A DNA stretch of 38,664 nt from Euryarchaeota archaeon UBA501 (lineage in GTDB: Archaea > Thermoplasmatota > Poseidoniia > Poseidoniales > Thalassarchaeaceae): NCBI GenBank assembly GCA_002505685.1, contig DAVT01000069.1, forward strand, positions 1-38,664, in the 5' to 3' direction. Within the stretch, counting starts at the first letter, position 1, and each line of letters begins with the position of its first letter. Positions 24,515 to 33,698 of the stretch are shown piece by piece. The translations under genes and the position numbers were made by a program. The notes under the pieces were generated by a model. The model ran no database searches. It was not told where the DNA came from and was given only the letters and a program-made list of their open reading frames with translations.

Positions 24515-27500
24515 CTAACCCCAGAAGCGACGAGTTTTCGCATACTGTACCTCAGCTTCATGAATCGCTTTCAGTAAGGAATCACGATCACACCCGGGTG
24601 GATGTGCACGGAGAATTCGGGTCGCCACCTCTTCACCAACCCCTCTAGCCATGAGGCAAAGAATAGCATCTAATCCTCGATTTTTGACCATCTCAGCGTT
24701 TCTCATCATTCGATTACGAGTTTTTTCATCATCTGAAGCAACCCATTTTGACAACTCATTACTCAATCCTTCTCTAGCCACTGCGCGCATGGTTGCTTGG
24801 CAAATTACACAGGTTCGATCTAAGTTTTGGAATCGTGCTACCCGAACACGAGTAGGGGATTTACAGCGCAAACAAATCATGGCAATTCTTTCATTCATCA
24901 ATCGAGCCTCCAACCTCCTTCGTACTTCGACGTTGGACCAGTCGGGCAATTGCATATCTCTCTCAGAGCGAGGGGAAACACCCAGTCCCCCAGGGGCCCT
25001 CTGTTCAACGATGACATTTCCATCATGAATTGCGTGGAGTAAATCGACAGTACCCTCAACATCCATACGCTCGTTGAATAATTTGTCCAACGCTTCTTCC
25101 ATCAAGGGTGTATCTTTGTACCTCTGTGCTATTCCATTGAGGTTGACCTTTCTAGGGTCGACTCCTGAGCGAAGCACCCCCATTACTTTGCAAACTTGTA
25201 CAAGTCGCCATCGTAGTTGACGCCCATTTGGTATTGTCACCCGAAGGATCGTAGGCAGGTTTTCGGGATTCGTTTGTGTCAACCAATTCACAACATGTTT
25301 CGCGGTCAATCCAGGTACTTGCAGACTAATTCGGTATGGGTCGACCAACACTCTACCCATTCTTCCATCAATGGTCGAAGCCATGGCTTGCAAAAAGTGT
25401 GCGAGTGTTTCATTGATTCTGCTTCCGTGGCACGAATGGACGATAATTGCATCCTTCCTAGTTTCCACATCTAGGTGATGTTCATCGGGTAGATTTCCTG
25501 AAGCATCGACATGTTCGATAACTTTGTTTACCAATTTTGATAGTGCATCATTGGCCAATGGATAGTCCTCAATGTCACAATCTGGGGCCTTGCCTCCGAT
25601 TCGATCCAATCGGATTCCGTCTCCGATAGTTTCTGACACAGCCCCAGTAGTCAATTCCAAAATGGACCTTCTCAATTGTCCAACTTCTCTAGCGATTTCA
25701 GCAGGTACCGGTGGCAATTCTCCACTCCACACAGGTGCGGTTCCACCTTTTCCAACAGGTGCTACAATCAATTCTGATTTTGCTGGGTCAGCCTCCACAA
25801 TTTCCCAAGTTCTGCCCACGATTACGAAACGCCGTGGGGCTCCATCAGTTTCCTCACCGGAGTTGTTCAATGATAGCACAAACGCTTCATCTACCGAACC
25901 GATTGCGCGCCTAGACACCATGTCACGTACCGTGTATCTCTGTGCATCTGGTATCATAGATAGATGCTCTAGCATGTATGAACGAGTTCTCGCACCTGCT
26001 GATGTCCATCCACCTCTGAGATGTTTTGGCAGTAATTTCCTAATTTCCTTCCGCCATTTGTTAAGTGTTTCATCTGACTGTTGTTCAATGTCCTCTTTGC
26101 TTGGCTTTTTTTCTGGTAGATTTGTTCCTTTAGCCAAACTCTTCCAAAGAGATGGTGCCCATTCAAGTGGGTCCGATGTATCGGGATTTTCGACCAATCG
26201 TATCAGCCATCGATCGTCCAAAATGTGTGCCAAATCGAGAGTATCCTTTGCAGTCCATTGCTGAAAAATTGCAGTACGTTGGAAGATTTCAGTCGTTGCA
26301 GAGAGGGGCACAATACCTTCTGAAAGGGTCATCATTACCATTTGGTTAGCCGCGACAACCCGGGGCATTGTACGCCATCGCACCCCCTCAATTTGTCCAG
26401 CAATTGCGCGACGAGCGATGACCGCTGCTTCTGCAATTTCGTCATGTTCCCAAGCAATCAAATCACCTCGACCGGTTCCTCCCAAAACGTGCTCAGCTCT
26501 CCCAAGACGTTGCAATAATCGATCTACTGCTCTAGGAGATTGAATCTGATGAACATGCCGAATCGCTCCAACATCAATTCCCAATTCCAAACTGCTCGTG
26601 CATACCAATGCGTGCAATTCTCCATTTTGTAATCGATCTTCCATTTCCCTTCGTAAGTCTGCTGAAAGTGAGCCATGGTGGATGCCAATTTCCAGTGAAT
26701 CATCAAAGGTTGCCAATCTACTGGCTACAGTTTCTGCGGCGTTTCGACTGTTAACAAAGACGAGTGCAGGAGCATCTTCTTTGAGCCTTGATGCCAACAT
26801 ACGCAAACTCGCCATGGCTTGAGGTGAGCTATTGTGTTCCAATGCAATGGCTTCATCAGATTCCTTTGGCATTGAACAGGTGATTCTCACCTCGGTATTT
26901 CTTGGTGCATCTGCCACGATGTGTTCGCCATTGCTTGGGGATAGCCAAGATGCAACCTCGGCGGGGTTTCCAACAGTTGCTGATAATCCAATTCGCTGAA
27001 TTGGTCGTTTAGCCATTTCTTCAATTCTCGCCAACCCCACGAGCAGTTGTGATCCTCTCTCAGAAGCAGCCAATTCGTGTACTTCGTCGACAACAATCGC
27101 ATGAACATTTTTCAGATGCTCTCGCAATCGCTTACCTGTCAACATAATTTGCAATGTTTCAGGTGTCGTCACAAGAAGATGAGGTGGGTTTTTTGATTGA
27201 CGGTTCCGCTCCGCTTGCGGTGTATCCCCATGGCGCAACCCCACAGTCAAACCCAGCAATGTTGCCAAACCATCCAACCTTCGGTCGATGTCTCGATTCA
27301 ATGCGCGTAGTGGTGTGACGTACAGGATTGACATCCGCCCCCATTGCTGAGAGTAGCATGAAGATAGAATTGGCAATACTGCCGCTTCAGTTTTACCCGA
27401 TCCAGTTGGGGCAACAAGTAGTCTGTGCTTTCCACCGAGTAGAGGTTCCATTGCAACTTGCTGAATTGGAGTTGGCTCCCATTTCTCCGAATGAAGATGA

Positions 27501-27538
27501 TCGGCCAATGGTTTGCAAAGCATACCATAGACAGACAT
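24515..27538 (-). CDS. lhr: Lhr-type large ATP-dependent helicase
   Basis: 1007 residues. Superfamily 2 motifs: TPIQ (Q motif), APTGSGKT at 43-50, TPLRAL, TTPETLQ, DEVH at 151-154, LSATVGN, VFVNSRNAAE, TSSLELGIDVG and QRLGRAEH. The winged-helix and Lhr-specific domains follow (to about 850). Toward the C-terminus two CxxC pairs (CLRC and CVIC, about 25 residues apart) form a likely zinc ribbon that is not in the minimal Lhr core. Lhr proteins act on stalled forks and RNA-DNA hybrids. The ATG at 27538 abuts a strong hairpin. It follows the surface protein gene after 64 bp and precedes the P-loop kinase gene. Motif VI reads GRAEH where GRAGH is usual. Confidence 0.93.
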   Translation of the reverse strand: MSVYGMLCKPLADHLHSEKWEPTPIQQVAMEPLLGGKHRLLVAPTGSGKTEAAVLPILSSCYSQQWGRMSILYVTPLRALNRDIDRRLDGLATLLGLTVGLRHGDTPQAERNRQSKNPPHLLVTTPETLQIMLTGKRLREHLKNVHAIVVDEVHELAASERGSQLLVGLARIEEMAKRPIQRIGLSATVGNPAEVASWLSPSNGEHIVADAPRNTEVRITCSMPKESDEAIALEHNSSPQAMASLRMLASRLKEDAPALVFVNSRNAAETVASRLATFDDSLEIGIHHGSLSADLRREMEDRLQNGELHALVCTSSLELGIDVGAIRHVHQIQSPRAVDRLLQRLGRAEHVLGGTGRGDLIAWEHDEIAEAAVIARRAIAGQIEGVRWRTMPRVVAANQMVMMTLSEGIVPLSATTEIFQRTAIFQQWTAKDTLDLAHILDDRWLIRLVENPDTSDPLEWAPSLWKSLAKGTNLPEKKPSKEDIEQQSDETLNKWRKEIRKLLPKHLRGGWTSAGARTRSYMLEHLSMIPDAQRYTVRDMVSRRAIGSVDEAFVLSLNNSGEETDGAPRRFVIVGRTWEIVEADPAKSELIVAPVGKGGTAPVWSGELPPVPAEIAREVGQLRRSILELTTGAVSETIGDGIRLDRIGGKAPDCDIEDYPLANDALSKLVNKVIEHVDASGNLPDEHHLDVETRKDAIIVHSCHGSRINETLAHFLQAMASTIDGRMGRVLVDPYRISLQVPGLTAKHVVNWLTQTNPENLPTILRVTIPNGRQLRWRLVQVCKVMGVLRSGVDPRKVNLNGIAQRYKDTPLMEEALDKLFNERMDVEGTVDLLHAIHDGNVIVEQRAPGGLGVSPRSERDMQLPDWSNVEVRRRLEARLMNERIAMICLRCKSPTRVRVARFQNLDRTCVICQATMRAVAREGLSNELSKWVASDDEKTRNRMMRNAEMVKNRGLDAILCLMARGVGEEVATRILRAHPPGCDRDSLLKAIHEAEVQYAKTRRFWG

Positions 27539-27563
27539 CGCCCTTCCCCGTAGGGGATGGGCG
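27539..27563 (-). promoter_or_regulatory. Long TA-loop hairpin abutting the lhr start codon
   Basis: On the minus strand arms cgccc / gggcg and an inner stem tcccc / gggga pair around loop TAC, with one mismatch (10 bp in all). The structure ends at the base before the lhr ATG. The outer arm can instead pair with 27564-27570 (cgccctt / aagggcg), so two alternative folds exist. Confidence 0.55.
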
Positions 27564-27573
27564 AAGGGCGTGT

Positions 27574-27597
27574 GATTTCAATACGCCGAATGAAATC
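27574..27597 (-). repeat. Inverted repeat after the surface-protein stop
   Basis: Perfect 7-bp arms gatttca / tgaaatc with a 10-nt loop, just downstream (minus strand) of the surface-protein TAG. It could be a 3'-end signal or processing site; there is no T run. Confidence 0.4.
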
Positions 27598-27602
27598 TAG
27601 AG

Positions 27603-30600
27603 CTATTCCCAGCCCTCATCTTCTTCATCTTCGTACCACTCTTCTTCATCCTCTTCCTCATATTCTAACTCTTCATCATACAAGCTTGATGAACCCGAGA
27701 GAGAGGTTTTCCATGTGATAGTAGCAATGACTGGAAGTAGAATCAAGGCGAACATCACTCCGATAACAGTCAGAGGATTCTGACGCCATGAATCCACCCA
27801 TCCAAGTCCCCAAGAGTACTCAACAGCAATTCCGGCGGACATTGAATTTCCTTCTTCATCAACCTCAACCACTTCATTTTCAGCATCAACGATTACGGTT
27901 ACACGATCAATTCCTTCTTCCGCAGTCCAAGTAGTTGTGATTCGGTGCTCACCATCTCCAGGTAAGCCGATAACTCTGGTCGTGTGAATTAGACCATTCT
28001 CGGTGACAAAGTGAACTGCAAATGAGGATTCCGTGACCCCCCCTACATTTGCAATAATCGCCACGATTTCAATTTCAGCGCCTTCCCCTACAGTATCTTG
28101 ACTGAGTGTAACACTCTTGACGATTAGTTCTGCAACGGTGGCGCCAAGTCGTACCCATGCCAGATCTTGATCACCGTCTAAGTCCTCACGTTCTCGAACA
28201 GGATCACTTTCTGTATTTGCAGTCATGGGGAATTCATTTCCAGCAGCATCGTGACCAGTAACCCAAAATCCTACGCGATATCCACTTCGTGGTGTAACCA
28301 ACCCTTCGCTGGTCAAATCAACTTCACCAATCCATTCTAGCAGAGTACCATTCAATTGCATGGCTAGAGGTGATTGGCCTGCAGCAATAGTTCGTGTATC
28401 ATCACGCATTACCCAATTGACCCATTGCGGAGACTGTCCAAATCCTGCACATCGGTCGTCCCCATCCCGCAATACACATTCCTCCCAGCCAGAAAATCGT
28501 ACAGGAACTGAGGTCAAATCGGAGGCAGTAGAGATGTCTATGACGTCTACTGGAGAGAGTCGGTGATGGACGCGTGGAGGTGTGTGGTCAACTTGCAATT
28601 GCAGTGTAGTTGCAACCGTGTCACGCGTCATATCCTCGCCGCGCCCCGGAACATTCCTGACACCGGTCAGGAAGGTTCGGGATTCCGCACTTTGCAGTGT
28701 AGAGGCTGCAGTGAGTGGGACTTCAATACTGAAACCTCCATCATCTGAAAGACTACCATCTGACCAATATTGAACTCCATCAAAGACTTCCACTGTAATT
28801 CCCAGGTCGTTTGGAGCAGGCGTGTTACTACCTTCATAGACAACGCGTCCCGACCAACGTAATCGATCGTCAGGCCGAACCGGTGTCGCATCATCTAGTG
28901 GACCGGTTCGGGGTTCTGCTACATCCTCTACTACGTAGGTAGATGCATCTAGAACCAAATCGTTCTCCACGCTGAATGTATGGTCAATGAATTCAATTCT
29001 AGTTGGTTCTAAAGAACCCAACTCTTTGTATTCCAATGCCAAATCTGAAACATCTTCATCCGGCCAATCCCAAGAGAATTGGAAGTCGAAATTTGTGTGT
29101 ATCCATGGCAATCCAGTATCATTCGTCGTTACAACAGCCGAACTTCCGGGTAGCAGTGTGATAAATTCACTCTCTGAACTCCAAACATCGGTTCTTCCAT
29201 TGTATGATATTCTTTGCTGGTCACGTTCGGGATCAGGTCCTTCAAAATCAAAGATGAGTGAGATGTATTCAAAATCAATTATACCGTTTGCATCAACCAA
29301 ACCAACTGAGATTGATTGGTCAGTACCACTATACACATCATCTCCATCTTCGTGATTTTCCCAATTCAATCCGGTGAATACAGAAGACATGTCCTTTCGT
29401 GTTAGATAGGTGGTCAAGTCATATGCAAAACCGGGACCATCATTGCCTACAATCAAGTTTCCAGCAGGGTCGTGTCCGGAAACATAGTACGAAACCCTAG
29501 CCATGTTTGGGTTACGAGAATCATCGATCATACCGAAGAAAATCTTCTCGACATCGTCGGTGTAATTTGTCATGATTTGTGCGACGTATTCTTCTTCATC
29601 GGGTTCTCCATTTCGATTTTGATCATGATCAGCTTCAACCCAATAATTGAGAGTCAAGGATTCAGGATGGCCCACATCATCTGAAATTGTAATTGCGATT
29701 TGTTGCGCTGACGAACTCGCTTCATAGTCACCTTCAGCAGGCCATGCATCAATAATTTCAGGAGGAGAGCCATCAATCCTCAATGTACGCATCCATGATT
29801 CATTGGTTGGCATCACCTTGCTAGCATCCCGTACATTGTATGCCTGCACTTCGTATGTGACACCTTCAGGGATATCCATATCGGGCACTGCAATTGAGAT
29901 GAAGAATGTTCCATTCGGATTTGAGTTATCCTTCCATGAAGATGCGGTGAAATCACCTTGAGCATCCTTTCGCGCGACACGTACATCGAAAACCGAGTTG
30001 AGGGGTGCATCTTGAGAACCATCAAACCACATTTGTCCTTGGAAGTGAACGGTTTCTCCGGCGACAACCCAATCGTTATTCTGCACATCATCATTCACGA
30101 CTTCCCCTTCCACGTCGTGGATGGTGAACCATCCCAAGCCATACGATTGATTCACTCGAATTCCATTTCCATTACCGAATGAAGACAAGAATGCAGGAGT
30201 GGTCCCTGTATCATCTGTACAGCTCACGCGCCACCCCACATTTTCTTGTTCGGGGAAATCGTCGGTAACCCTGAACATCCAATGAATCTCAAAAATTCCA
30301 TTGGAAATGTTGGTCCATGTGCGACTTTGGTCTGGAATAATCCAATCTTCAGGATCATCATCAACCAGTGTCCCATCACTTGCCCAAGTGAGTTTGGGTG
30401 CATATGAACTCGGCGAGGCGATAAACATCAATTCAGCGTTGGTTATTGTGGCTGCGTTGTCTCCGATGACATGTCTTGTCACCACCTCATACGATTGAGA
30501 GCGTTCATGTAAAACCATATTTTCATCAAAATTGATGTCCAAATTGACTGTAGCCATGGTATATTCAATCGTCATCGATGTAATCTTGACCTTACCTGCA

Positions 30601-32738
30601 GATGCAGATCCCACTTTGACCCCAATCACTTCTGTCCCACTATTTGTGCCTGGGACGATACAATTGAATGCATCACGGAGGTCGTAATTTGGGGCAGAAT
30701 CTCGGGCAATAGTTGTTCCGATTAAGACTCCATCATATTCCCATTCATATCCACCCACAGTGCATGATGTTGGGGTGCTTGGGTCAGCATCAAAGATATC
30801 GATTTTCACATCTCTAGGTGCATTGGTATAGGTGGCTAGGTTGATATCAAACAGGGTCGGAGTATACTGATTACCACTCCCAGCATCCAAATCGACACAG
30901 AAGGCCATTGATGTAGAAGATGGAGTAAATGATACGGTCGCACCCGAGGAGGGGACGTTGACGCGAGTTCCACCCGTACAACCTGTTGAACCTATTCGGA
31001 AATATACATCCACACTACTGCCTCCGGGCGTAGATGCATTCCACCAAACAGACGCTGCAACGGGTGCAACACCTTGTGATGATGATCGATACCATCTAAG
31101 CTGGCCCGTTGAAACATATGTGCTAACATAACTCAACCCTACCGTGTCCAGAATAGGGGCCTCTGTTGAGGTACCATTCAACCATGCACGCCAAGCCAAT
31201 TGATTTCCAGCATTAGCAAAGGTGATTGTTTGGCCGACACTATTGACCCGTTTCCATGTGGTCCCACCATCATTCGTGACCTCAAAATCAACAGAAGTCC
31301 CGGTGGGCTCCCAAGTGAGGGCTAAACTCAGAGTGAGTTCGGTAATTGTACTTGCAAGAGTTGTTGTGCTAGATGTAATCGTAGCACCTGTTGAAGATGG
31401 TGTACCCATCCAACCTGTTGCACCTACTCCCCGCATCTTGATTTTTCTAAGGGTGGTTGAACTCGGACAGTAAGAATTGATTGTGCCATACAAGCAGGTT
31501 GTCGCCAATTCACCATCGATATTCTCAAGGCCCATGGTTGCGTATGAACTTGGATATTCGCCCTGCAATTCAGGCCAATTTGACCTTTGATGATAGACGT
31601 TCATCCACGATACTCGATTGCTATCGCAGTAGTATGTGTATGCATAGTAGTAACAGTGAACATTGACTGAGATTCTCGGCATGTTCACATCCAGTCCAGC
31701 AGGCCTTACGTAAGAATTCATATTCGAGAAACCACCAGATGGAGAAATAGTCCCCAACCCCCAATAATTTACAGCAGTGGTGGGTTGATTGCGGTTTACC
31801 TGCCATAGATCCATATCATACGAACTGGTTCCTCGAACCCGCTTGACGATGTACATCTCATTGGTTGACGGGTCGATCGAAACCCCTCCAACTTCAGTCA
31901 TAGTCCATGACCTCTCACACCTGTATACGCCAGAATTGACGGACCACTTCGTAATTGCACCATATGATGTGGTAGTCCAAAATGAGGTCATCCATACCGT
32001 GCCATCTCCATCGCTGGTCGCATCGGTAACGTAGTAGACATTGTTGGATGTACAATTGTTGTATTGAATGGTCGCAGTTCCAGCAGAAACTCCAGTGGTT
32101 GCATTGAATCTTTGAATAGAACTCAGTTGTTGCCCCCCATACTGATTGACACCCACATACCGAATGACATGTATTTCGTCGCCTTGCTTGACAACTGGAC
32201 CCATGTAATTCCATGTGCCTCCAGAAACACTCTTTGTTCTCGTATCACTCATGCCAAGGTATCCAGATTCAGCACTTGAGTAGTGCTGACCAGTCGTGTT
32301 CATACTGCCCCCTGAGGATGAAGCAGCGTCATTCGCGTTATTCATGTCCCAGTACGTCGTTGTTTCAGTAGGACGCAATTCCACTTCGCCATTTCCAACT
32401 TTCACATTTTGTTTGTAGAAATAATACCAACCATACTGATTGAGGTATTGACCTTGCTGACTTGAACCGGTTGTACCCGCACCACCGAAATCAGAGTTTG
32501 TGGTTCGATTCATCCAAGTTGATGTAGATGCAGATCCTTCAATCTCAAATTCGACATTTTGCACATCCGCTCCGTAGGGGAGGGTCACACCCGGTGTAGG
32601 GGAGTCACCTGCTTGACTAAACACATGAGTGTAAGTGGAAGTACCATCGGTAAATTGAGTTTCAGTCACTGCAGATGCAAGTGGTAGGGTGTAGGAAAAC
32701 AAGAGTACAGAGAGAAGGAATATGGCAATTTTTCGCAT
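27603..32738 (-). CDS. Giant exported, membrane-anchored surface protein
   Basis: 1711 residues. The signal peptide starts MRKIAIFLLSVLLF and ends near PLASA. The body is Ser/Thr/Gly/Asp/Trp-rich and beta-like, with few cysteines, and has calcium-loop-like segments such as DHDQNRNGEPDEEE and DLDGDQDLA. Near 1550-1650 a CARDB-like Ig domain is seen (EIVAIIANVGGV, EVVEVDEEGNS). A single TM (about 1665-1687, VIGVMFALILLPVIATI) is followed by a very acidic cytoplasmic tail of about 30 residues. This is the layout of the large surface proteins of marine euryarchaea; a role in adhesion or substrate capture is inference. The first ~600 residues resemble a repetitive jelly-roll or Kelch-like region, but I cannot name a domain. 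I chose ATG 32738 because it starts the signal peptide; the longer frame crosses a hairpin. Confidence 0.85.
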   Translation of the reverse strand: MRKIAIFLLSVLLFSYTLPLASAVTETQFTDGTSTYTHVFSQAGDSPTPGVTLPYGADVQNVEFEIEGSASTSTWMNRTTNSDFGGAGTTGSSQQGQYLNQYGWYYFYKQNVKVGNGEVELRPTETTTYWDMNNANDAASSSGGSMNTTGQHYSSAESGYLGMSDTRTKSVSGGTWNYMGPVVKQGDEIHVIRYVGVNQYGGQQLSSIQRFNATTGVSAGTATIQYNNCTSNNVYYVTDATSDGDGTVWMTSFWTTTSYGAITKWSVNSGVYRCERSWTMTEVGGVSIDPSTNEMYIVKRVRGTSSYDMDLWQVNRNQPTTAVNYWGLGTISPSGGFSNMNSYVRPAGLDVNMPRISVNVHCYYYAYTYYCDSNRVSWMNVYHQRSNWPELQGEYPSSYATMGLENIDGELATTCLYGTINSYCPSSTTLRKIKMRGVGATGWMGTPSSTGATITSSTTTLASTITELTLSLALTWEPTGTSVDFEVTNDGGTTWKRVNSVGQTITFANAGNQLAWRAWLNGTSTEAPILDTVGLSYVSTYVSTGQLRWYRSSSQGVAPVAASVWWNASTPGGSSVDVYFRIGSTGCTGGTRVNVPSSGATVSFTPSSTSMAFCVDLDAGSGNQYTPTLFDINLATYTNAPRDVKIDIFDADPSTPTSCTVGGYEWEYDGVLIGTTIARDSAPNYDLRDAFNCIVPGTNSGTEVIGVKVGSASAGKVKITSMTIEYTMATVNLDINFDENMVLHERSQSYEVVTRHVIGDNAATITNAELMFIASPSSYAPKLTWASDGTLVDDDPEDWIIPDQSRTWTNISNGIFEIHWMFRVTDDFPEQENVGWRVSCTDDTGTTPAFLSSFGNGNGIRVNQSYGLGWFTIHDVEGEVVNDDVQNNDWVVAGETVHFQGQMWFDGSQDAPLNSVFDVRVARKDAQGDFTASSWKDNSNPNGTFFISIAVPDMDIPEGVTYEVQAYNVRDASKVMPTNESWMRTLRIDGSPPEIIDAWPAEGDYEASSSAQQIAITISDDVGHPESLTLNYWVEADHDQNRNGEPDEEEYVAQIMTNYTDDVEKIFFGMIDDSRNPNMARVSYYVSGHDPAGNLIVGNDGPGFAYDLTTYLTRKDMSSVFTGLNWENHEDGDDVYSGTDQSISVGLVDANGIIDFEYISLIFDFEGPDPERDQQRISYNGRTDVWSSESEFITLLPGSSAVVTTNDTGLPWIHTNFDFQFSWDWPDEDVSDLALEYKELGSLEPTRIEFIDHTFSVENDLVLDASTYVVEDVAEPRTGPLDDATPVRPDDRLRWSGRVVYEGSNTPAPNDLGITVEVFDGVQYWSDGSLSDDGGFSIEVPLTAASTLQSAESRTFLTGVRNVPGRGEDMTRDTVATTLQLQVDHTPPRVHHRLSPVDVIDISTASDLTSVPVRFSGWEECVLRDGDDRCAGFGQSPQWVNWVMRDDTRTIAAGQSPLAMQLNGTLLEWIGEVDLTSEGLVTPRSGYRVGFWVTGHDAAGNEFPMTANTESDPVREREDLDGDQDLAWVRLGATVAELIVKSVTLSQDTVGEGAEIEIVAIIANVGGVTESSFAVHFVTENGLIHTTRVIGLPGDGEHRITTTWTAEEGIDRVTVIVDAENEVVEVDEEGNSMSAGIAVEYSWGLGWVDSWRQNPLTVIGVMFALILLPVIATITWKTSLSGSSSLYDEELEYEEEDEEEWYEDEEDEGWE

Positions 32739-32752
32739 GTATACTCGTCCTC

Positions 32753-32775
32753 GCCGACTGTCGGCTACGCCGACA
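32753..32775 (-). promoter_or_regulatory. Three-arm TA-loop hairpin before the surface protein
   Basis: Three consecutive arms, gccgac (32753-32758), gtcggc (32760-32765) and gccgac (32769-32774). The middle arm pairs with the third as a 7-bp stem (tgtcggc / gccgaca) around TAC; pairing with the first would need a 1-nt loop and is unlikely within one strand. It lies about 20 bp before the surface-protein ATG. Confidence 0.5.
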
Positions 32776-32803
32776 ACCCGTGCCATTTGATTTCAAACTA
32801 TTC

Positions 32804-32821
32804 CGGACCCGTTAGGGTCCG
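32804..32821 (+). promoter_or_regulatory. TA-loop hairpin in the divergent region before the orphan membrane gene
   Basis: Perfect 7-bp stem cggaccc / gggtccg with loop GTTA. It is 77 bp before the plus-strand ATG at 32899, in the window's longest gap (32739-32898), which must hold promoters for both directions. I see nothing else identifiable in that gap. Confidence 0.45.
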
Positions 32822-32898
32822 TTTGAGGCGAACACTCAACAGTGCCAAGAGTTTCGCGAGGAGCAGCCAGAAGTCATTCTAGCCGGGAAGTGATGTAA

Positions 32899-33693
32899 AT
32901 GAGCAAGTTGTTGACGCCGTTCAAAAGTTGGTGGGAAGGACAAAGAGAACGCCATTTGTTCATCCTAGGGACCCTATCTTTCATCTCATTTTCAATGGTG
33001 ATGTGGTCAATTGTATTCTTCTTCTTCATGGATGGCGCTCAGGTCTCAGATCTTGAGCATCTTCGAACCGGTACTTGGATCGGCTTCTTCGTGGGTGTTA
33101 CCGCTCTGATTTTCGTTGGTCCTGAATTCATTCATTACCAAGGACAGTGGAGTTACTTGATGCAGACGCTGAATACGACTTCACGTGCTGAACTTGGGCG
33201 TGAACGCAAAGAAGCTGAAGAAGCCGCCAAGACCCTTGGGAAAGTTTGGAGTGCGCGCTTGAAAGCACATTACATCGAACATGGTTTGCTGCGTGGCCGT
33301 TCAGTTCCATCCGAAGCTGAAAATTCTGTTCCAGAAGATGTGCTGATTAATTGGTGGGCCACAGACGATTCACGTCTCTCCCGTCTAGTAAACTTGGAAC
33401 TGTTGCGAGAACATTGGTTCAATCGCTCGTTGGCCTTTATTGGTGTAAGCGGGTTTTTGTTGCAATTGTACAACATGTTTTGGGGGATTGCAACTTCAGA
33501 AAATGGGACACGAGAAAACACCCTACACATTTGGGAATATCTCAATGGTTTGTCCCCCGGCTCCTATGCAGCACCGCACTTTGACGATATTTCGGGTTGG
33601 GTGTTATTGCTCCTTACTGCGATGATGATGTGGATGTCATTCCCAGCATCTGGGGAACGACCAGAGTCAACTGTTGCAGAAGAAGAGGAGTGA
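32899..33693 (+). CDS. Orphan membrane protein of unknown function
   Basis: 264 residues; not recognised. Hydrophobic segments lie at about 20-45, 58-77, 178-198 and 230-248. Between TM2 and TM3 is a soluble stretch of about 95 residues with a charged, helical, coiled-coil-like start (RAELGRERKEAEEAAKTLG) and an LRGRS motif, probably cytoplasmic. The N-terminus begins with a short basic/aromatic stretch (FKSWWEGQRERH) typical of a cytoplasmic leader. It ends in a Glu tail (TVAEEEE), whose GAAGAAGAGGAG codons also act as the Shine-Dalgarno for the signal peptidase gene 5 bp further on. That spacing suggests a functional link with protein export or the envelope. Confidence is high that it is a gene, none as to its function. 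Confidence 0.8.
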   Translation: MSKLLTPFKSWWEGQRERHLFILGTLSFISFSMVMWSIVFFFFMDGAQVSDLEHLRTGTWIGFFVGVTALIFVGPEFIHYQGQWSYLMQTLNTTSRAELGRERKEAEEAAKTLGKVWSARLKAHYIEHGLLRGRSVPSEAENSVPEDVLINWWATDDSRLSRLVNLELLREHWFNRSLAFIGVSGFLLQLYNMFWGIATSENGTRENTLHIWEYLNGLSPGSYAAPHFDDISGWVLLLLTAMMMWMSFPASGERPESTVAEEEE

Positions 33694-33698
33694 ACGCC

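Noticed and set aside
32739..32898. tRNA or small RNA in the longest intergenic gap
   Set aside because: No cloverleaf, T-loop or CCA-like end could be drawn; only the two hairpins are evident.
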